DNA of 64,000 nucleotides from the NCBI GenBank assembly GCA_964019055.1, contig OZ025216.1, positions 11,916,914 through 11,980,913 on the forward strand. Reading direction: 5' to 3'. The notes beneath the pieces are model-generated. The model had not been told where the DNA came from, searched no databases, and saw nothing but the letters and a program-made list of their open reading frames with translations. A program made the position numbers and the translations under genes. This document shows, piece after piece, positions 1 through 19,263 of this stretch. Position 1 is the first letter of the stretch. Each line of letters begins with the position of its first letter. Source of the stretch: Anthopleura xanthogrammica. Its lineage: Eukaryota > Cnidaria > Anthozoa > Actiniaria > Actiniidae.

Positions 1-1020
1 CCTACAAGAGAATGACCCTGTGAAAGGGGGTCTGTGGATTACACCACTATAAAACATTGTTTCAAAATGAGGTCGAAAGGAAAATAGAATTCGAAATCGT
101 CTTTTTTCGGGGCGAATGTGAGGTAGTTTTCAACTCGTAGATAAGCGAAGCGTAGAAACGAGTTGTTATGAGGGGTCTGAATGTGAGCTTACAGTATGTC
201 TCTTTCATGTTCTTGTGAATATTTTAGTGATTTAGTGATATTTTCACAGAATATTAAAGATGTGACAATTTATAAAATATTATATTTTAATGGTATTTTA
301 ATGGTCTTGTTCAGATGAGGAAGGTCGTGCAAAACATTTAGACGTTAATTGGGACTCGCGACGACGTTTCAAACTAAAATTATCAATGATTAAAGGTTTT
401 TGTGACGTCATCACATTTGACGTCATTTTGAATAAAAAATAATCTTAAAAGTAGTAAAGACACATTTACTCGATCAAAATTTTAGTAAAGCACTAAAGAA
501 ATGTTGCTACTTAAAAACATTCGCAAGATTGTTTGGAAAATTTATGACATGAGCTTTTTAAAATTCATGTGACGTCATAAGACGTATGCGTTATTTCTCG
601 CCTTAATTATAGCGTTTGAGCTTAAAAATTTAAAAACCTAAAACGATACGATTTTAGATCATGACTGGTATAATTCATGTACGAATTTTAGTGCGACGCT
701 GATGTACTCGAAAAGATGAAACAAGCGATAGTTTTGCTAATGTTTTCGAAACCTATTTTCCCGCCATTTTTGGCGGGAAAATTATGAATTTTAAAAGTTT
801 TATAACTTTTGACTCCATTGTCCAATCGAGAAACGGTTTTCAAATCTCAAGAGGTGTCAACCAAAGTATTCATATTTAACGAAGCATATATCAATTTCAA
901 ATTATATGAAAACCATTACAAAACAATGTTATGACGTCATAGCTATAGCATTAACGCTGAAAATTATCTATATTCGTCCCGTCAGATCAACACTTATATT
1001 CCTGCCAAGTTTCATGAATG

Positions 1021-1085
1021 TTAGCCTGAGAAAACAGTTTCGCGGGGGGATGAGGAGCAAAAGGACGTCTGTTTTCTCAGGCTAG
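1021..1085. mobile_element. 65-bp palindromic MITE-like element
   Basis: The 16-bp inverted ends TAGCCTGAGAAAACAG and CTGTTTTCTCAGGCTA enclose a short GC-rich loop. The direct repeat ATGAATG flanks it at 1014-1020 and 1086-1092, consistent with a target site duplication. A related single end occurs near 15873. Too small to code for anything. Confidence 0.6.
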
Positions 1086-1455
1086 ATGAATGTTGTAATT
1101 TTCAGAAAACTCCAACTTGACCTATTTTAGGGTCATTTATGCCCGGTCTGAATAAACACTGTAGAAAGCTAGTGGTATATTACATGCAATTATAGAAAAT
1201 ATTAAACTTTGAAGACTTTCCATAGAATTTGGAACGATTTTTGGAAGAAATTCAACAGTTAAACTAAAGTCTTTCCAGTCGAATTGATTCTTCTTTTTCC
1301 AGCGTTTCTTCAAACGTTCATTCGCTTCAGTTCTGTTCTACCGTAATATTAAAACTCTAGGAAAACTGCAAGGCATATTGGATATTTCGACTAAACTAAC
1401 TTTGTTACTCGAGACAGACAAGGTGCGGTGAGGTACGGTAGGTGTGGGGTGAGTG

Positions 1456-1463
1456 TGACGTCA
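1456..1463. promoter_or_regulatory. CRE-like palindrome TGACGTCA upstream of the MetX-family gene
   Basis: A perfect TGACGTCA (the CREB/ATF consensus) lies about 157 bp upstream of the start codon at 1620. The word is strongly over-represented across the whole window, so its regulatory meaning here is only suggested. Confidence 0.25.
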
Positions 1464-1619
1464 CTTGAATGATCGACGGCGTCCATGTATTAGTGGCTGT
1501 GGAAACGAAGTATTCGAAGTCTAGCAGTCGCAGTTCATCGGAATCGGCAATAACACCTGAAATTTATAAATTTTAATCTTTTAATCCCTTTAACGAATAT
1601 CAGAGGATATTTGAACATC

Positions 1620-9667
<8,048 letters not shown>

Positions 9668-10742
9668 ATATACTCCATGCAGAAACAAGAATTGATATAT
9701 TTCCAGTAATCGGTAGTAAAATGTTGTACATACAGTCACCATCACATACATCATTTTCAAAAATGTTCTTTATATGTTTATAGCCCAAAATATGCCGGGT
9801 ATAATGGTATGATTGATTCTTATCTTTTGGGAATATGATGTTTTTGCTCATGTATTTTATATCCATATTATCTTTACAAACCTTTAACGGGAAAGAAAGA
9901 AATAATCCACAAGAGAATGACCTCATGAATGGGATCTGTGGATTACACCACTCTTAAAATTAGTTTCAATGATAAGGTTAAAAGGAAAATAAAATCAGAA
10001 ACACCCTATTTCTTGGGAGAATGTGAGGTAATATCAAGAGAAAATATGCAATGTTTTTGTGTTAGCGTCATTTTTTAAGTTAATTTTGAAGGGGGATTTA
10101 TATGAGAGATGTCTACCTACTGCTTTGGTCTGGCACTTGGACCGATAGTAAATCCTGATTAAGTCCAAGAAGATTATCTACAAAATTAAACTTAATTAAG
10201 AAAGATAAAAGATTTCCTCATTATTGCTGACAAACTTTGACTTCACAAAGTTCATATTCTGATATTCCACTGATGTAAAATTCCAAAAAAAAAAAAAGGT
10301 CCAAATAAAATATTGTTATGTTGAACCCGCAAAAGGTACAAATATCGGACATAGTGAAAAGTCATTTTGTTCAGTTTGCTCGATAAAGGGGTCCACCAGT
10401 CATTATCCACTCCTGGACTTAGAAATTTGCAACGGAAAACTAAAGATTCTTCACTTCAATAAGCTTCAATACTTTGGTTTCGGGCCGGACCAAAGAACTT
10501 TCAAGAATTCGGCGTGCCCAATTTATTATATCAATCAACACTGTAACAGGCCTAAAAAGGCGCGGGTAATTTACCAGTACCATCCATCATGATTTTCGCG
10601 GTAAAAGGCCAAAAAAGGGCTATTCTTCAAAAATTTCTTACATTTTATAGAAAAATCGGTTTATCATGTGCATTTTTGGTTATGATTATTTCAAAGTTGA
10701 ATGATTGTAATCGTCGAAAAATAGACTACGTCTATTGGTCAG

Positions 10743-10834
10743 TATGGATAAAAAGTTAAATTTTACACCGTAAAAAATAAGAGAGATCACTTACTGACGT
10801 TTCGGACGCTAGTCCTTCGTCGGAGTAAAAAGCA
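10743..10834 (-). mobile_element. 92-bp inserted segment with 16-bp target duplication and hammerhead core
   Basis: TACGTCTATTGGTCAG occurs at 10727-10742 and again at 10835-10850, exactly flanking a segment that is also found at 25233-25322 and about 49187-49270. On the minus strand it contains CCGACGA, a GGAC/GTCC stem and GAAACGTC (10796-10823). A target duplication of this length suggests retroposition of a short RNA. Confidence 0.75.
10796..10823 (-). ncRNA. Minimal hammerhead ribozyme-like core
   Basis: Read on the minus strand: CCGACGA (consensus CUGANGA with C for U), stem II GGAC..GTCC with loop TAGC, then GAAA-C-GTC. Stem III is reduced to about one pair, as in the small Penelope-associated hammerheads known to act as dimers. 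The U-to-C change at a core position may weaken activity. Confidence 0.55.
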
Positions 10835-12711
10835 TACGTCTATTGGTCAGCAGAGTACGCAAGCGAACAAGCGCTGATTTGAACTGAAACTTCGAAGATG
10901 ATGGATGGGTGCAGGATAAATGGCTGTGAGTACATAGTCGCCTAAAAAGCAAATTAAGGTACGTACAGATTTGCTATATCCTATTACTCAGATATATTCT
11001 ACAACTTAGGAATAAATATCTCCGCCAAACAAGATTTATAGCGCAGTTTTTAAGAGCATTAGTATTGTTTTGACAGATGAGTACACGTGGGCTTTGTCTT
11101 GGCTCGGCCGGCGGGTGCATTCGCTTCGCTTAAAACCTTTATGCTCTCATCATTTGAAGAACTTTAGTATAATTTTCATTTATATCTGAGCCCTAGAGGG
11201 AAAGACAGATTCTGAAGATATTTTGTAGTTGTTCATATATCTTATTTGACATTTTAGGGTGCAGTACGGGTGAATAGTAAGCTTATTTTGCCGAGTCCAT
11301 AGAGGGCGAGACAAAATAATTGAAAATACGAAGACAAGAAAAAAATATCTTACTACACCCTTTTAATAATAAGTTAGTTAATACGATATTTTGCGAGTAA
11401 ACCATGTAGTAAACTTCGCGAACTACGGAGAATGGCCATGATCACAAATGCAAAGCTACCGTTCACATATAAGCTTAGAAATAAGGGCTAGATATTCTTC
11501 ATTTAGGGAATACATACAATTATATAGTCCTGTTTTATGAAAATATTTAAGCGTACTTGTTTGTCTGTATAATATATAGTAAAATAATTCATTATAAAAT
11601 AATTCACTATTATACTTTTAGGAAAGGAAATCCGCCACTAACTTTAGTCGCACAAAATTTTCCTAATTGAGTCTCGGGGACCGGTCTCTGGAATAATATT
11701 TGTAAACAAGCATCTCCTAGCACTTTCTCTAGCCTTTCTATAAAGTTTAAATAATCATACCTAAGGCTTAAGTACTCTTCACTGTTTAAGTTAGAATTCT
11801 TCCAGTTTAGTTTTAGTGTTATTTACGCCGTGTTTACATGTACACTTGGACGTTTACTAAGGTTTTAAAAAGTCGAGGTTAATTTTCATAACCATAGTTC
11901 AATGGTTAATTGTTTACACATGCTAAAATGACTGTAGTTGTTTAATCAGAAAAAAATTTGGGGAATTCAAAAATACCGGCATGAAGTATAGTAGAGACGG
12001 CGCTTAGTTTAATTTTCATGTTCAGAGAGCGCTATCATGCATCATTGTAATGCAAATAAAACCACTCGCATTCCACGAAAAGAAGTGCAGGATACGCATA
12101 CATAATCATCGCACCGTAGGTTACTGTTCTTTTAAAACCATGCCTGATAGAAGAGTAAATCGTGGTAAACTTTCTATTGTCTTGAATGGTATTTTACTAA
12201 TGGTTTTGCCGACATTTAATACACACAATAAATGTCAACCAAGGTATGGTAACCCTTATACCTCAGTAAAGAGAAAGAAAGAAAGCAGAAAAAGAGAAAT
12301 GCTGCTGGAATTGTATGACGTTTGTGTTGTTTTTTTTAAACGTTTTTTAACTCTTGGATCCTTTTTTTATCACGAATTAAAAGTAACATATAATTCAATG
12401 ATTAATTTTGCTGTTAATTTTCATTTCAAAGGGAAGCGCCTAGTATGGGACTTAGAGTCCCGTTCGCACTTTCCCCATTGGGTAGCGTAGATAGCATTTG
12501 TAATCTTTTTATTCTTATATGCCCAATAAATATGTAAAGAAAATTTTTTCCCAGGCAATCTTTTTCATGAAAAAAAGCGGAATTCTTTACTATCAATAGA
12601 CGTCACTTCCGGTGACTTCCCGGTACATCCGGGACTTGAAAAGTTTGACTGAGGGGCAGTTCGATGTGTAGAGATTGCTACGTTGTTAGACTCTTGTAAA
12701 CGAAAACGAAA

Positions 12712-12795
12712 ATGCCAGATTCCTGCTCAGTTTATGGATGTAGTAACCGGAAAAAATGGGACGATGACAAGCGATTCTTTAGAATACCACGAGAA
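12712..12795 (+). pseudogene. THAP zinc-finger first exon (fragment)
   Basis: The start codon opens MPDSCSVYGCSNRKK, then KRFFRIPRE, followed by a donor GTAATG. This is the N-terminal half of a THAP DNA-binding domain: the first two of the C2CH zinc ligands (C5 and C10) and the basic/aromatic FFRIP block. The CxxH half is expected on a following exon and was not found before the right end of the element, so I treat it as a relic. Reading on through the donor adds only about 25 codons before a stop. Confidence 0.6.
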
Positions 12796-13006
12796 GTAAT
12801 GACCTCACCATCTTCTTTCACTATAGCCCACGTCTTTAATGGAGTACAAGTCGATCTCTGGGAGTGATTTACCTAAATTAAGAACAATCATTTATAAACC
12901 AAACATAAATGAAATAACAGAGCTAGGTTATATCAGAAAGAGAAAGCGAGCTTGAGTTTACATTTTGCTTAGCAACGTGAAAACAAAGCGAAGTGTTCGT
13001 ACTTAC

Positions 13007-13171
13007 CCTGGCAAATACAAGATGATTTTTGTCCTTTAATCGCTTTACACCAAGCTCATTCACCCAGCCACTTACGAAGAAGTTGTATGCCTCAAGACTT
13101 TTGAAAGCTTTCATTTGATTTTTTGAGTAGAACGATGTTTGAACAACTAAATAATTCGAGATATCGGGGAA
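13007..13171 (-). pseudogene. SWIM-type transposon-associated exon (fragment)
   Basis: On the minus strand an acceptor CTACAG is followed by PDISNYLVVQTSFYSKNQ, then MKAFKSLEAYNFFVSGWV, ending at a donor GTAAGT. The PDI.NYL..T.S.Y....MKA.KSLEAY.YFVSGWV pattern is, as I recall it, the exon preceding the SWIM finger in THAP/YqaJ-associated repetitive proteins of cnidarians. No further exon of this reading direction was found leftwards in the element. Confidence 0.5.
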
Positions 13172-13296
13172 CTGTAGATTCAGTTAGGTAGGCCGATGAA
13201 TTCGGTCGAAAATTCTCCTTTTTTTATTACCCCTCAGTCAAAAACCGGAAGTGAACTGGTCTACGAAAAGTCACGCGATTGATAGTAAAGAATACA

Positions 13297-14186
13297 GGGA
13301 AACCCCCGACATCAATACGTCTAGTACTTTTATCTAAATTTGGACTTGATGTAATGCCCGCGGGGCAACTTTCCAGCGGTGGGAAACGCTCAAGCTAGTA
13401 GCTGTATCTTGCTGCCTACACGCAACTCAAACCATCACTGAGTTACCAAGTTTACGGCATTATGCATAAGCATTGACATTGAAGGTTAGTCCATAGGTAT
13501 TGATGAGTATTACATGCATATTTCAAAGAATATTTGTGCGTATGTGCGTGGGCTGCATGTACTTGAATAATTATGTGTCTTTGATTAATCCTACTGATTC
13601 TCATGTCTCATGTTGCGTAAGAAATTATATTTTCCCGGAGGATGTATGGATAACAACATTTTATTAGTTCTATTTGGGGCTTCTCCTAAGGTGCTATAGT
13701 TAAGATGAGGTAGGGATGACTCATGAGACAATGTCGGTTGTCGAATTTATTTCGAAAGTAGACAAGATAATAAGTGAACTGGAGCGTTTGATTATGACTT
13801 TAGACTAGATAATATTCGCTAAATCAATGCGGGCATTATTCTACACTGAAACCTAGGAATCAAACTGAAATGTAATTAAAAAGTTAGATAACAAGTTGCA
13901 TTTTACATTGGCTTTGTGAAGGGAGCCCGAAATGTTTCATGAGCAAGTTGCTTGATTGCGCCACTACTACTATTGCACAACTCGGGTACAAGAGAAGTTA
14001 TTGCAATGAGATAGTTATCTAAGCTAAGAGAGGACATTACTGTAATAAATGGTGATGATGGAGATGGAGCACGAATCAGCGGCACTTATCATTTGATGAA
14101 AATCTATTAGAATTTCTTAAAATGGCTTCAGCAAATCCGGCAACCAGCCATCTGTGGCATAAAAAAGCCGAGAATAGGAAACACTG
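13297..14186. other. Intergenic, no gene seen
   Basis: AT-rich sequence without convincing exon structure or strong repeat structure by eye. Confidence 0.4.
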
Positions 14187-14195
14187 TCTTTCCGG

Positions 14196-14527
14196 TAGTC
14201 TCCTTTGCAGCCGTTCTTAGTGTCGGTCTCAAAATCCCTCCCCACTAACGGCTGCTTACTGCAGCCAGACATTCCATTCCAACGGCTAAGCCAATCACAG
14301 CTCTAGTTCTAAAATCGAGAACTGAATCATTGTTTTGAATGTCAGAGAAAAGCCGTCAGCTCATTGTTTATTATATTTGGCGAGAAATCAACAGGGCGGC
14401 CTGTCACGGGCCTGTCTCCTGATTGGCTTAAATCAAACAATTGGAATGGAATGTCTGACTGCAGTAAGCAGCCGTTAGTGGGGAGGGATTTTGAGACCGA
14501 CACTAAGAACGGCTGCAAAGGAGACTA
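14196..14527. mobile_element. 332-bp MITE with long TIRs and 9-bp target duplication
   Basis: The ends TAGTCTCCTTTGCAGCCG and CGGCTGCAAAGGAGACTA are perfect inverted repeats that continue with one mismatch for about 87 bp. TCTTTCCGG is duplicated at 14187-14195 and 14528-14536. A 9-bp duplication with long TIRs fits a Mutator-like family; Merlin-type is an alternative. The element has no coding capacity. A shorter relative may sit at 46493-46590. Confidence 0.85.
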
Positions 14528-14536
14528 TCTTTCCGG

Positions 14537-17500
14537 GGGAGACTACAACAATAAGATCCAGTCTTCCGGGTCCTTTAAAGAAGGGACTAACACTCCTAAA
14601 AAATAAAGTTTCCTCCAAATTGGCCGGGGAAAATGGATTTCAAGGAAATTAAAATTTGTCGGTGAAAGCTAGTTCGTGTTCAACATTAGTAACTACGCAA
14701 TCGTTCTCCGGGAGTGTGTTATCTACGGTTATCAATTTACAGTCCAGATCTGATTACAGCTTATGTAACCGTAAACCGATCCCAAACCACAAGAACTCGA
14801 TCTCAAACCACAGACCCATAAAGAGTTAAGTTACCGTAAATCATTCAAACAATAGAAAGCCGGATTCCCAGTGCTGAGACTTCACGATCAGATTAACTAG
14901 CTAGACTAGCCTCCTTCACAGGTATCTTTCTTTTCTTTGCTGTGGGGTTTTCCTTTATTAACTTGACTGGCTACCTTTGGTGCCCGGGGAAAGGGGGGGG
15001 GGGATACTAGGGGTGGTTCAGTGATAGGGATGATCCGCTGGGATCCGAAGACCCTGACCCTATCTAAGACAAGAATATATTGAAAAAGCGTACCCTGTTC
15101 AAGATACAACACTGTAAATTATAATCCTATCTAAGACCCAAGAGAAATTCTATAAACTGAACAGTTGGAAGTTACGTGCTAAAAGTTATTGGCGGCGAAA
15201 AGAACTAGTTTCGACAAAGAGTTAAAATTAGATGCCTTATCTAAGACTTGAAAAAACTAGTATCCCTAACATATCCAAGAATGATGACCCTATTCAAGAC
15301 AATATCATGGGAAATCGTAAACCTTGTCTAACACCAAAATCTCGGAAAAACCATATCTTCTTCAGCGGAACATCCCCGTATAGGAGATGGGAGTGCCCCA
15401 CCCCCTCCCCCCTTTTCCCCGGGCTTTGGTGTGGTCCCATGTCCCGCTCTCCCCAAGTCCGCGTCCCTTCTTTAAGTAAAGAAGAGAAATACCTGCGGAG
15501 GAGGCTAGGGATTAACAAAGGTGCAAACAACAACAAAATTTCTACAATTCGTTCAGATAAACGCTTCGTTTCTTATCTTTATCTCAGTTTTTACCTTATA
15601 TGAATCATACACAGGAACCTTGTTTGAGCTGTTACGTCTACGCGAATAAAATAAATATAGATATAATTTCCTACTTGAACATGCCTGCTGATTTCGGCCC
15701 CGTTGCACATCCGGGCGTATGACATCGTCGAACAATACGAGCCAACATTTTTACAAAGACAATGATGATAATGAAAAATATTAAGATCTAAAAAGATTTT
15801 AATCCCCAAGAGAAGGGAGTTCTTTTGTTTTGACCCCCAGGTTGGGAATTAGTGCAATGGGGTCTATAGTGGTTAGCCTGAGAAAACAGACGTCGTACGC
15901 GAAAGTAACGACATTAATAACTAACATTAATAACGGCACTACTATTACAGATTAACGAATAGTTGCTACCTGCGGAAAGATATCTCGACTCACTCATGCA
16001 GCCATCTCTGTTTCAGCTTTTTATTGCCAAATTTTGAACTGAAAATTGACTGATATTTTGGCCTCCAGGTTGGGGATTAGTGCAAGGGGTCTATTAGAGT
16101 GGTGCCACTAAAAATGCCAGAGTCTGTCCGAAAGCTCGCAAGATATATAATGGTGCTAGGCTAATGAGGCCAACATAAGGAACTACGAAAAGGTTTCTGG
16201 TAGTAGTGATATAATGATGTAATAAGGGGAACGGAGATTTCGAAGAAAAACTTCAGACCAAGAGGAAGTACAGATAAATATATCTCAGGAACAAACAATA
16301 ATGTTTAGCTTTCATTTTCTTTTGACGTCAGTCTTAGCCAGTGACAGCCGCTTCCCTGATGGATGGCTTAGAGATATATGTAATTTCTAAATTTAAAGTG
16401 CTAGTCTTACGAGAGTGACACTATCCCTGAAGAATATATCTTATAAAAGTAGACATGTTATATAGTTCATTGTCAAAATTTTATTTTGATACGAGACCGG
16501 GAAGATGTTGTATTTAGCCTTTAAAGTTCGCCATTTTCGGTCCGCCATAAAACGAAGTGACGTCATACGCGCAACGATTAAAATTTCGCGGCACATACTA
16601 GATACTCTGGTCTTGCTATCACATCAACACTAAGCGCATGTTTTACCAGTTTCGACTAAAAACCTGAAGTTTTAAACACAATTACAATTAAAGCATGGAG
16701 AGCATGGAGAGCAAAGTCAGAAGTGCGCATATGACATCACGAATAAATTAAATACAGCTCCGCTGACCAAGCTAATCGCTGTGACCGAACAATGGCGGAC
16801 TAACTTTTTAGCGATTTTAAGAACGGAATTCATTCCCTTAATTATTTTTTTTCGATCCGACTTTTGTTAATTCGTAAACTATACGACCTATTTGTGGATA
16901 AGAATCACAGAAAAGTGATGATTTTACAGTGTCATTCTCGTAAGACTAGCACTTTAAGGCATTGGACATGGGTGAACATGCAGAAATATGTACATTTTTA
17001 TAGTTGACAGTTCTGTTGTAAGACCTTGTAACGCAAGCGGTGGTCTGATTCCTTCGTTCAGATGGTAAAAAAAAAACCTTGACAGTTAGTGTTGGTATTT
17101 GGGTTATGTTTTAAAAGAGTATTTCCAGTAAACCATGATCAGGTATGCTTTGTGTTACGAAGTAATTTACAGCCGTATCCTTCACTCAACCCTACCGACA
17201 CAAGAAAACGTGAGCGAACAGCGTAGAACGCGGAGATCTCAAAATATCATAAAACATATCGTTTTTAATTGAAAGAAACAAACACAAACCGATATATCGT
17301 ATTTCTTTCTTTACTCGGTTTTCATCACAAATGCCTTCTTTTTATTACTTCTTAAATTAATCGGTTTTCACGCAGCATTACCGAACATGGTAATCTGGCA
17401 AAAATCCTAACACAAGCTATACTAAGATTCAGTGCCAGCATTTATAGGCCTAAAACTGCTTACTGGCAAAACGCGGAGTTCATAGTGTAAGTACTTTTTA

Positions 17501-19118
17501 TTTATTTATGGAATTGGAAAATGCCCAGCCGAGGTCCAGAGACTAGCTTGCCAAGTTTTCAGTTTTCAGCCGTAGTTCGAGCTTAGCATGCAACTTTTTT
17601 TGGGAACGAACGTGCACTATAGATACTTTTGACATGGGCCCCCTCCCCCTAATATTTTTGGCCTTGCTACGGCCCTGGCCTCGCTTTCACTGAAGCGCTT
17701 CAGAATGAGTTTAACTAAATACGAGCAATTCATGGTTCCGACTCCCCTTGTTAACCGTTGCTACGTCGCACAAGCTCAAAATTAAAACTCTGATTGTGGA
17801 AAGATATGCCGTTTACATGATGTAAATACTGAGATAAATATTTGTTTAGCTTAGGCCTTTTGGCTTGTGATATTTTCTGCTTAGTAATAGAAATACAGAC
17901 GCCAATGTCTGTTGACAATGTTCTTGAATACACAATAATTATTCTAACTATAAGCAAGTTTTTCATCGGAATTCATCGCATTTTGGGCTGGAAATCGACT
18001 GTAAAATTTGTTTTCTTTCGCCTTTTTGACAATAATCTACCAGGCGTTCCTCGCCGTAAGCTCAGTGGCCTGGGAACTAGATCTAATTCTAAAACACTTT
18101 TGATTGGTCTAAAAAAAAGTAGGCAGTCACTTTAACGCACTTCACGGTTTCGTCCGCAATCTTGAAATATTGGGGCAAACGCGGCAAAATATATAGAAAT
18201 CTGGATCACTTTGACTTCCCGTAACTCCGCTCATTTTTAATGGATTTTCAAAATTTAAACTTCAATTATCAGCAGCCATGCATACCAGGTGTCGGACTGA
18301 AAATATGACCAATAGCTGGGTTTCAATCAGCTGATAAAAGTTTTCGAATCTCATTATCTGCTCCAAATGGTGGTCAAAGACTGACCACCATGTGCTGTCA
18401 GCCAGAAAGAATTCTATTGAAAACTTGTGATTCAGCTGATGAACATTCCGCACGATACAAGAAATGACGTCAAGTGAAACCCATGTTATGTAGGTGTTTT
18501 AACTAGTTTTACGAGTCATCTTATTTTCACTTTTTTCATATTCACTTGCCCATCGTTTTAATTTTGAGTTACGGAAAGTCAAAGTGATCCAGATTTCTAA
18601 TTTTTTTTTTTCTTAGTCTATAACATCACGTGAAAAATCGTTCGTTGCATGACATCATGCGATCACGCCCTTTGATTTGATTGATATGCACTTTGCCTTT
18701 TTTTAAAACTTAATTGTGTCTTATTTAGATCTTGTGATCTTCAGACCTAATGAATAATTTAGTGTAAAAAATTGGGCATTTTACTCTTAGTTATCTTTCA
18801 CGAGATAAACAGTACTTGAAAAATACTCTAAGGTTTGGGTTAATTCTCGGAGTAGACAAATAGAGGTTAGTAGATCTTAGAGTGGTCTCAGAGTGAAATC
18901 ACTAAACCCTTGAAATACAATTTTTTTGTTAAAGTATAATAAAGTCAGATAGACACAAAAGAAAAACAATGGAATTAGGGTCTACTAAAGTGTATTAGTC
19001 TAATGTCTATTTCTAGAAATAGTTAGTACTCTAATAAAGGTTATGAGACCTTATTTTCATTGTTCTCTTGTGTCTAATTGACAATTATATATTAGCAAGT
19101 AATTCTTGTTTTTATGGT
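14537..19118. other. Intergenic, gene-free repeat-bearing stretch
   Basis: No supported exon. It contains a poly-G tract near 14993-15003, MITE ends of the AGACCCC family at 15786-15859 and 16060-16105, a single TAGCCTGAGAAAACAG end near 15873, and the element at 18303-18487. The small open frames show no family signature. Confidence 0.4.
18303..18487. mobile_element. MITE of the AGCTGGGTTTCA family
   Basis: The left end TAGCTGGGTTTCAATCAGCT and right end AAGTGAAACCCAT enclose a core with CTCATTATCTGCTCC and TGGTCA..TGACCA. The same core is inverted at 48868-49040 and partly present at 22500-22620, 33876-34020 and 35050-35190. Confidence 0.65.
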
Positions 19119-19159
19119 TATAGTTCGAGTTACGCGCAGGGCGGGGCAAAGACAAATGT

Positions 19160-19236
19160 GGGTGTGGTCGAGCGCGTAACTCGAAAAGCGCGTAACTCGA
19201 TGCGCGTAACTCGAAGCGCGTAACTCGAAGAATACC
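19160..19236. repeat. Short tandem motif GCGCGTAACTCGA
   Basis: Four to five spaced copies of GCGCGTAACTCGA lie directly before the LINE fragment, with an inverted copy (CGAGTTACGCGC) near 19127. Confidence 0.7.
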
Positions 19237-19263
19237 CGATCCCGTACAGGAGGCCCAAGTTCT

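Larger units (their letters stand above)
1..1619. other. Intergenic and 5' flank of the MetX-family gene
   Basis: No supported coding exon is seen. Bases 1-130 resemble 9906-10035, the 3' region of the downstream gene, at roughly three quarters of positions by eye. A 65-bp palindromic element sits at 1021-1085. Five TGACGTCA palindromes lie at 403, 418, 570, 932 and 1456. The last is about 160 bp before the start codon of the next gene and could be a CRE-type promoter element. Confidence 0.5.
9668..12580. other. 3' flank and gene-free stretch
   Basis: The 3' UTR of the MetX-family gene probably ends soon after the AATAAA at 9988. Beyond it I see no exon with both coding character and splice sites. 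The only distinct structure is the retroposed 92-bp segment at 10743-10834. An open frame of 146 codons at 12050-12490 has no recognisable motif. Confidence 0.5.
12581..13296. mobile_element. TIR element carrying a THAP exon and a SWIM-type exon
   Basis: ATTCTTTACTATCAAT at the left (12582 on) and ATTGATAGTAAAGAAT at the right (ending near 13294) are inverted ends. The similarity resumes inside as TTTGACTGAGGGG (12646-12658) and CCCCTCAGTCAAA (13230-13242), giving TIRs of roughly 70-80 bp. Within lie a THAP first exon on + and a SWIM-family exon on -. The arrangement fits a decayed DNA transposon of a THAP-bearing superfamily such as Kolobok or P; the superfamily is not proven. Confidence 0.55.

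Noticed and set aside
12050..12490. 146-codon open frame on the plus strand in the 9.7-12.6 kb gap
   Set aside because: No recognisable motif, no splice partners and Lys/Phe-rich composition typical of AT-rich noncoding DNA. Kept out for lack of support.
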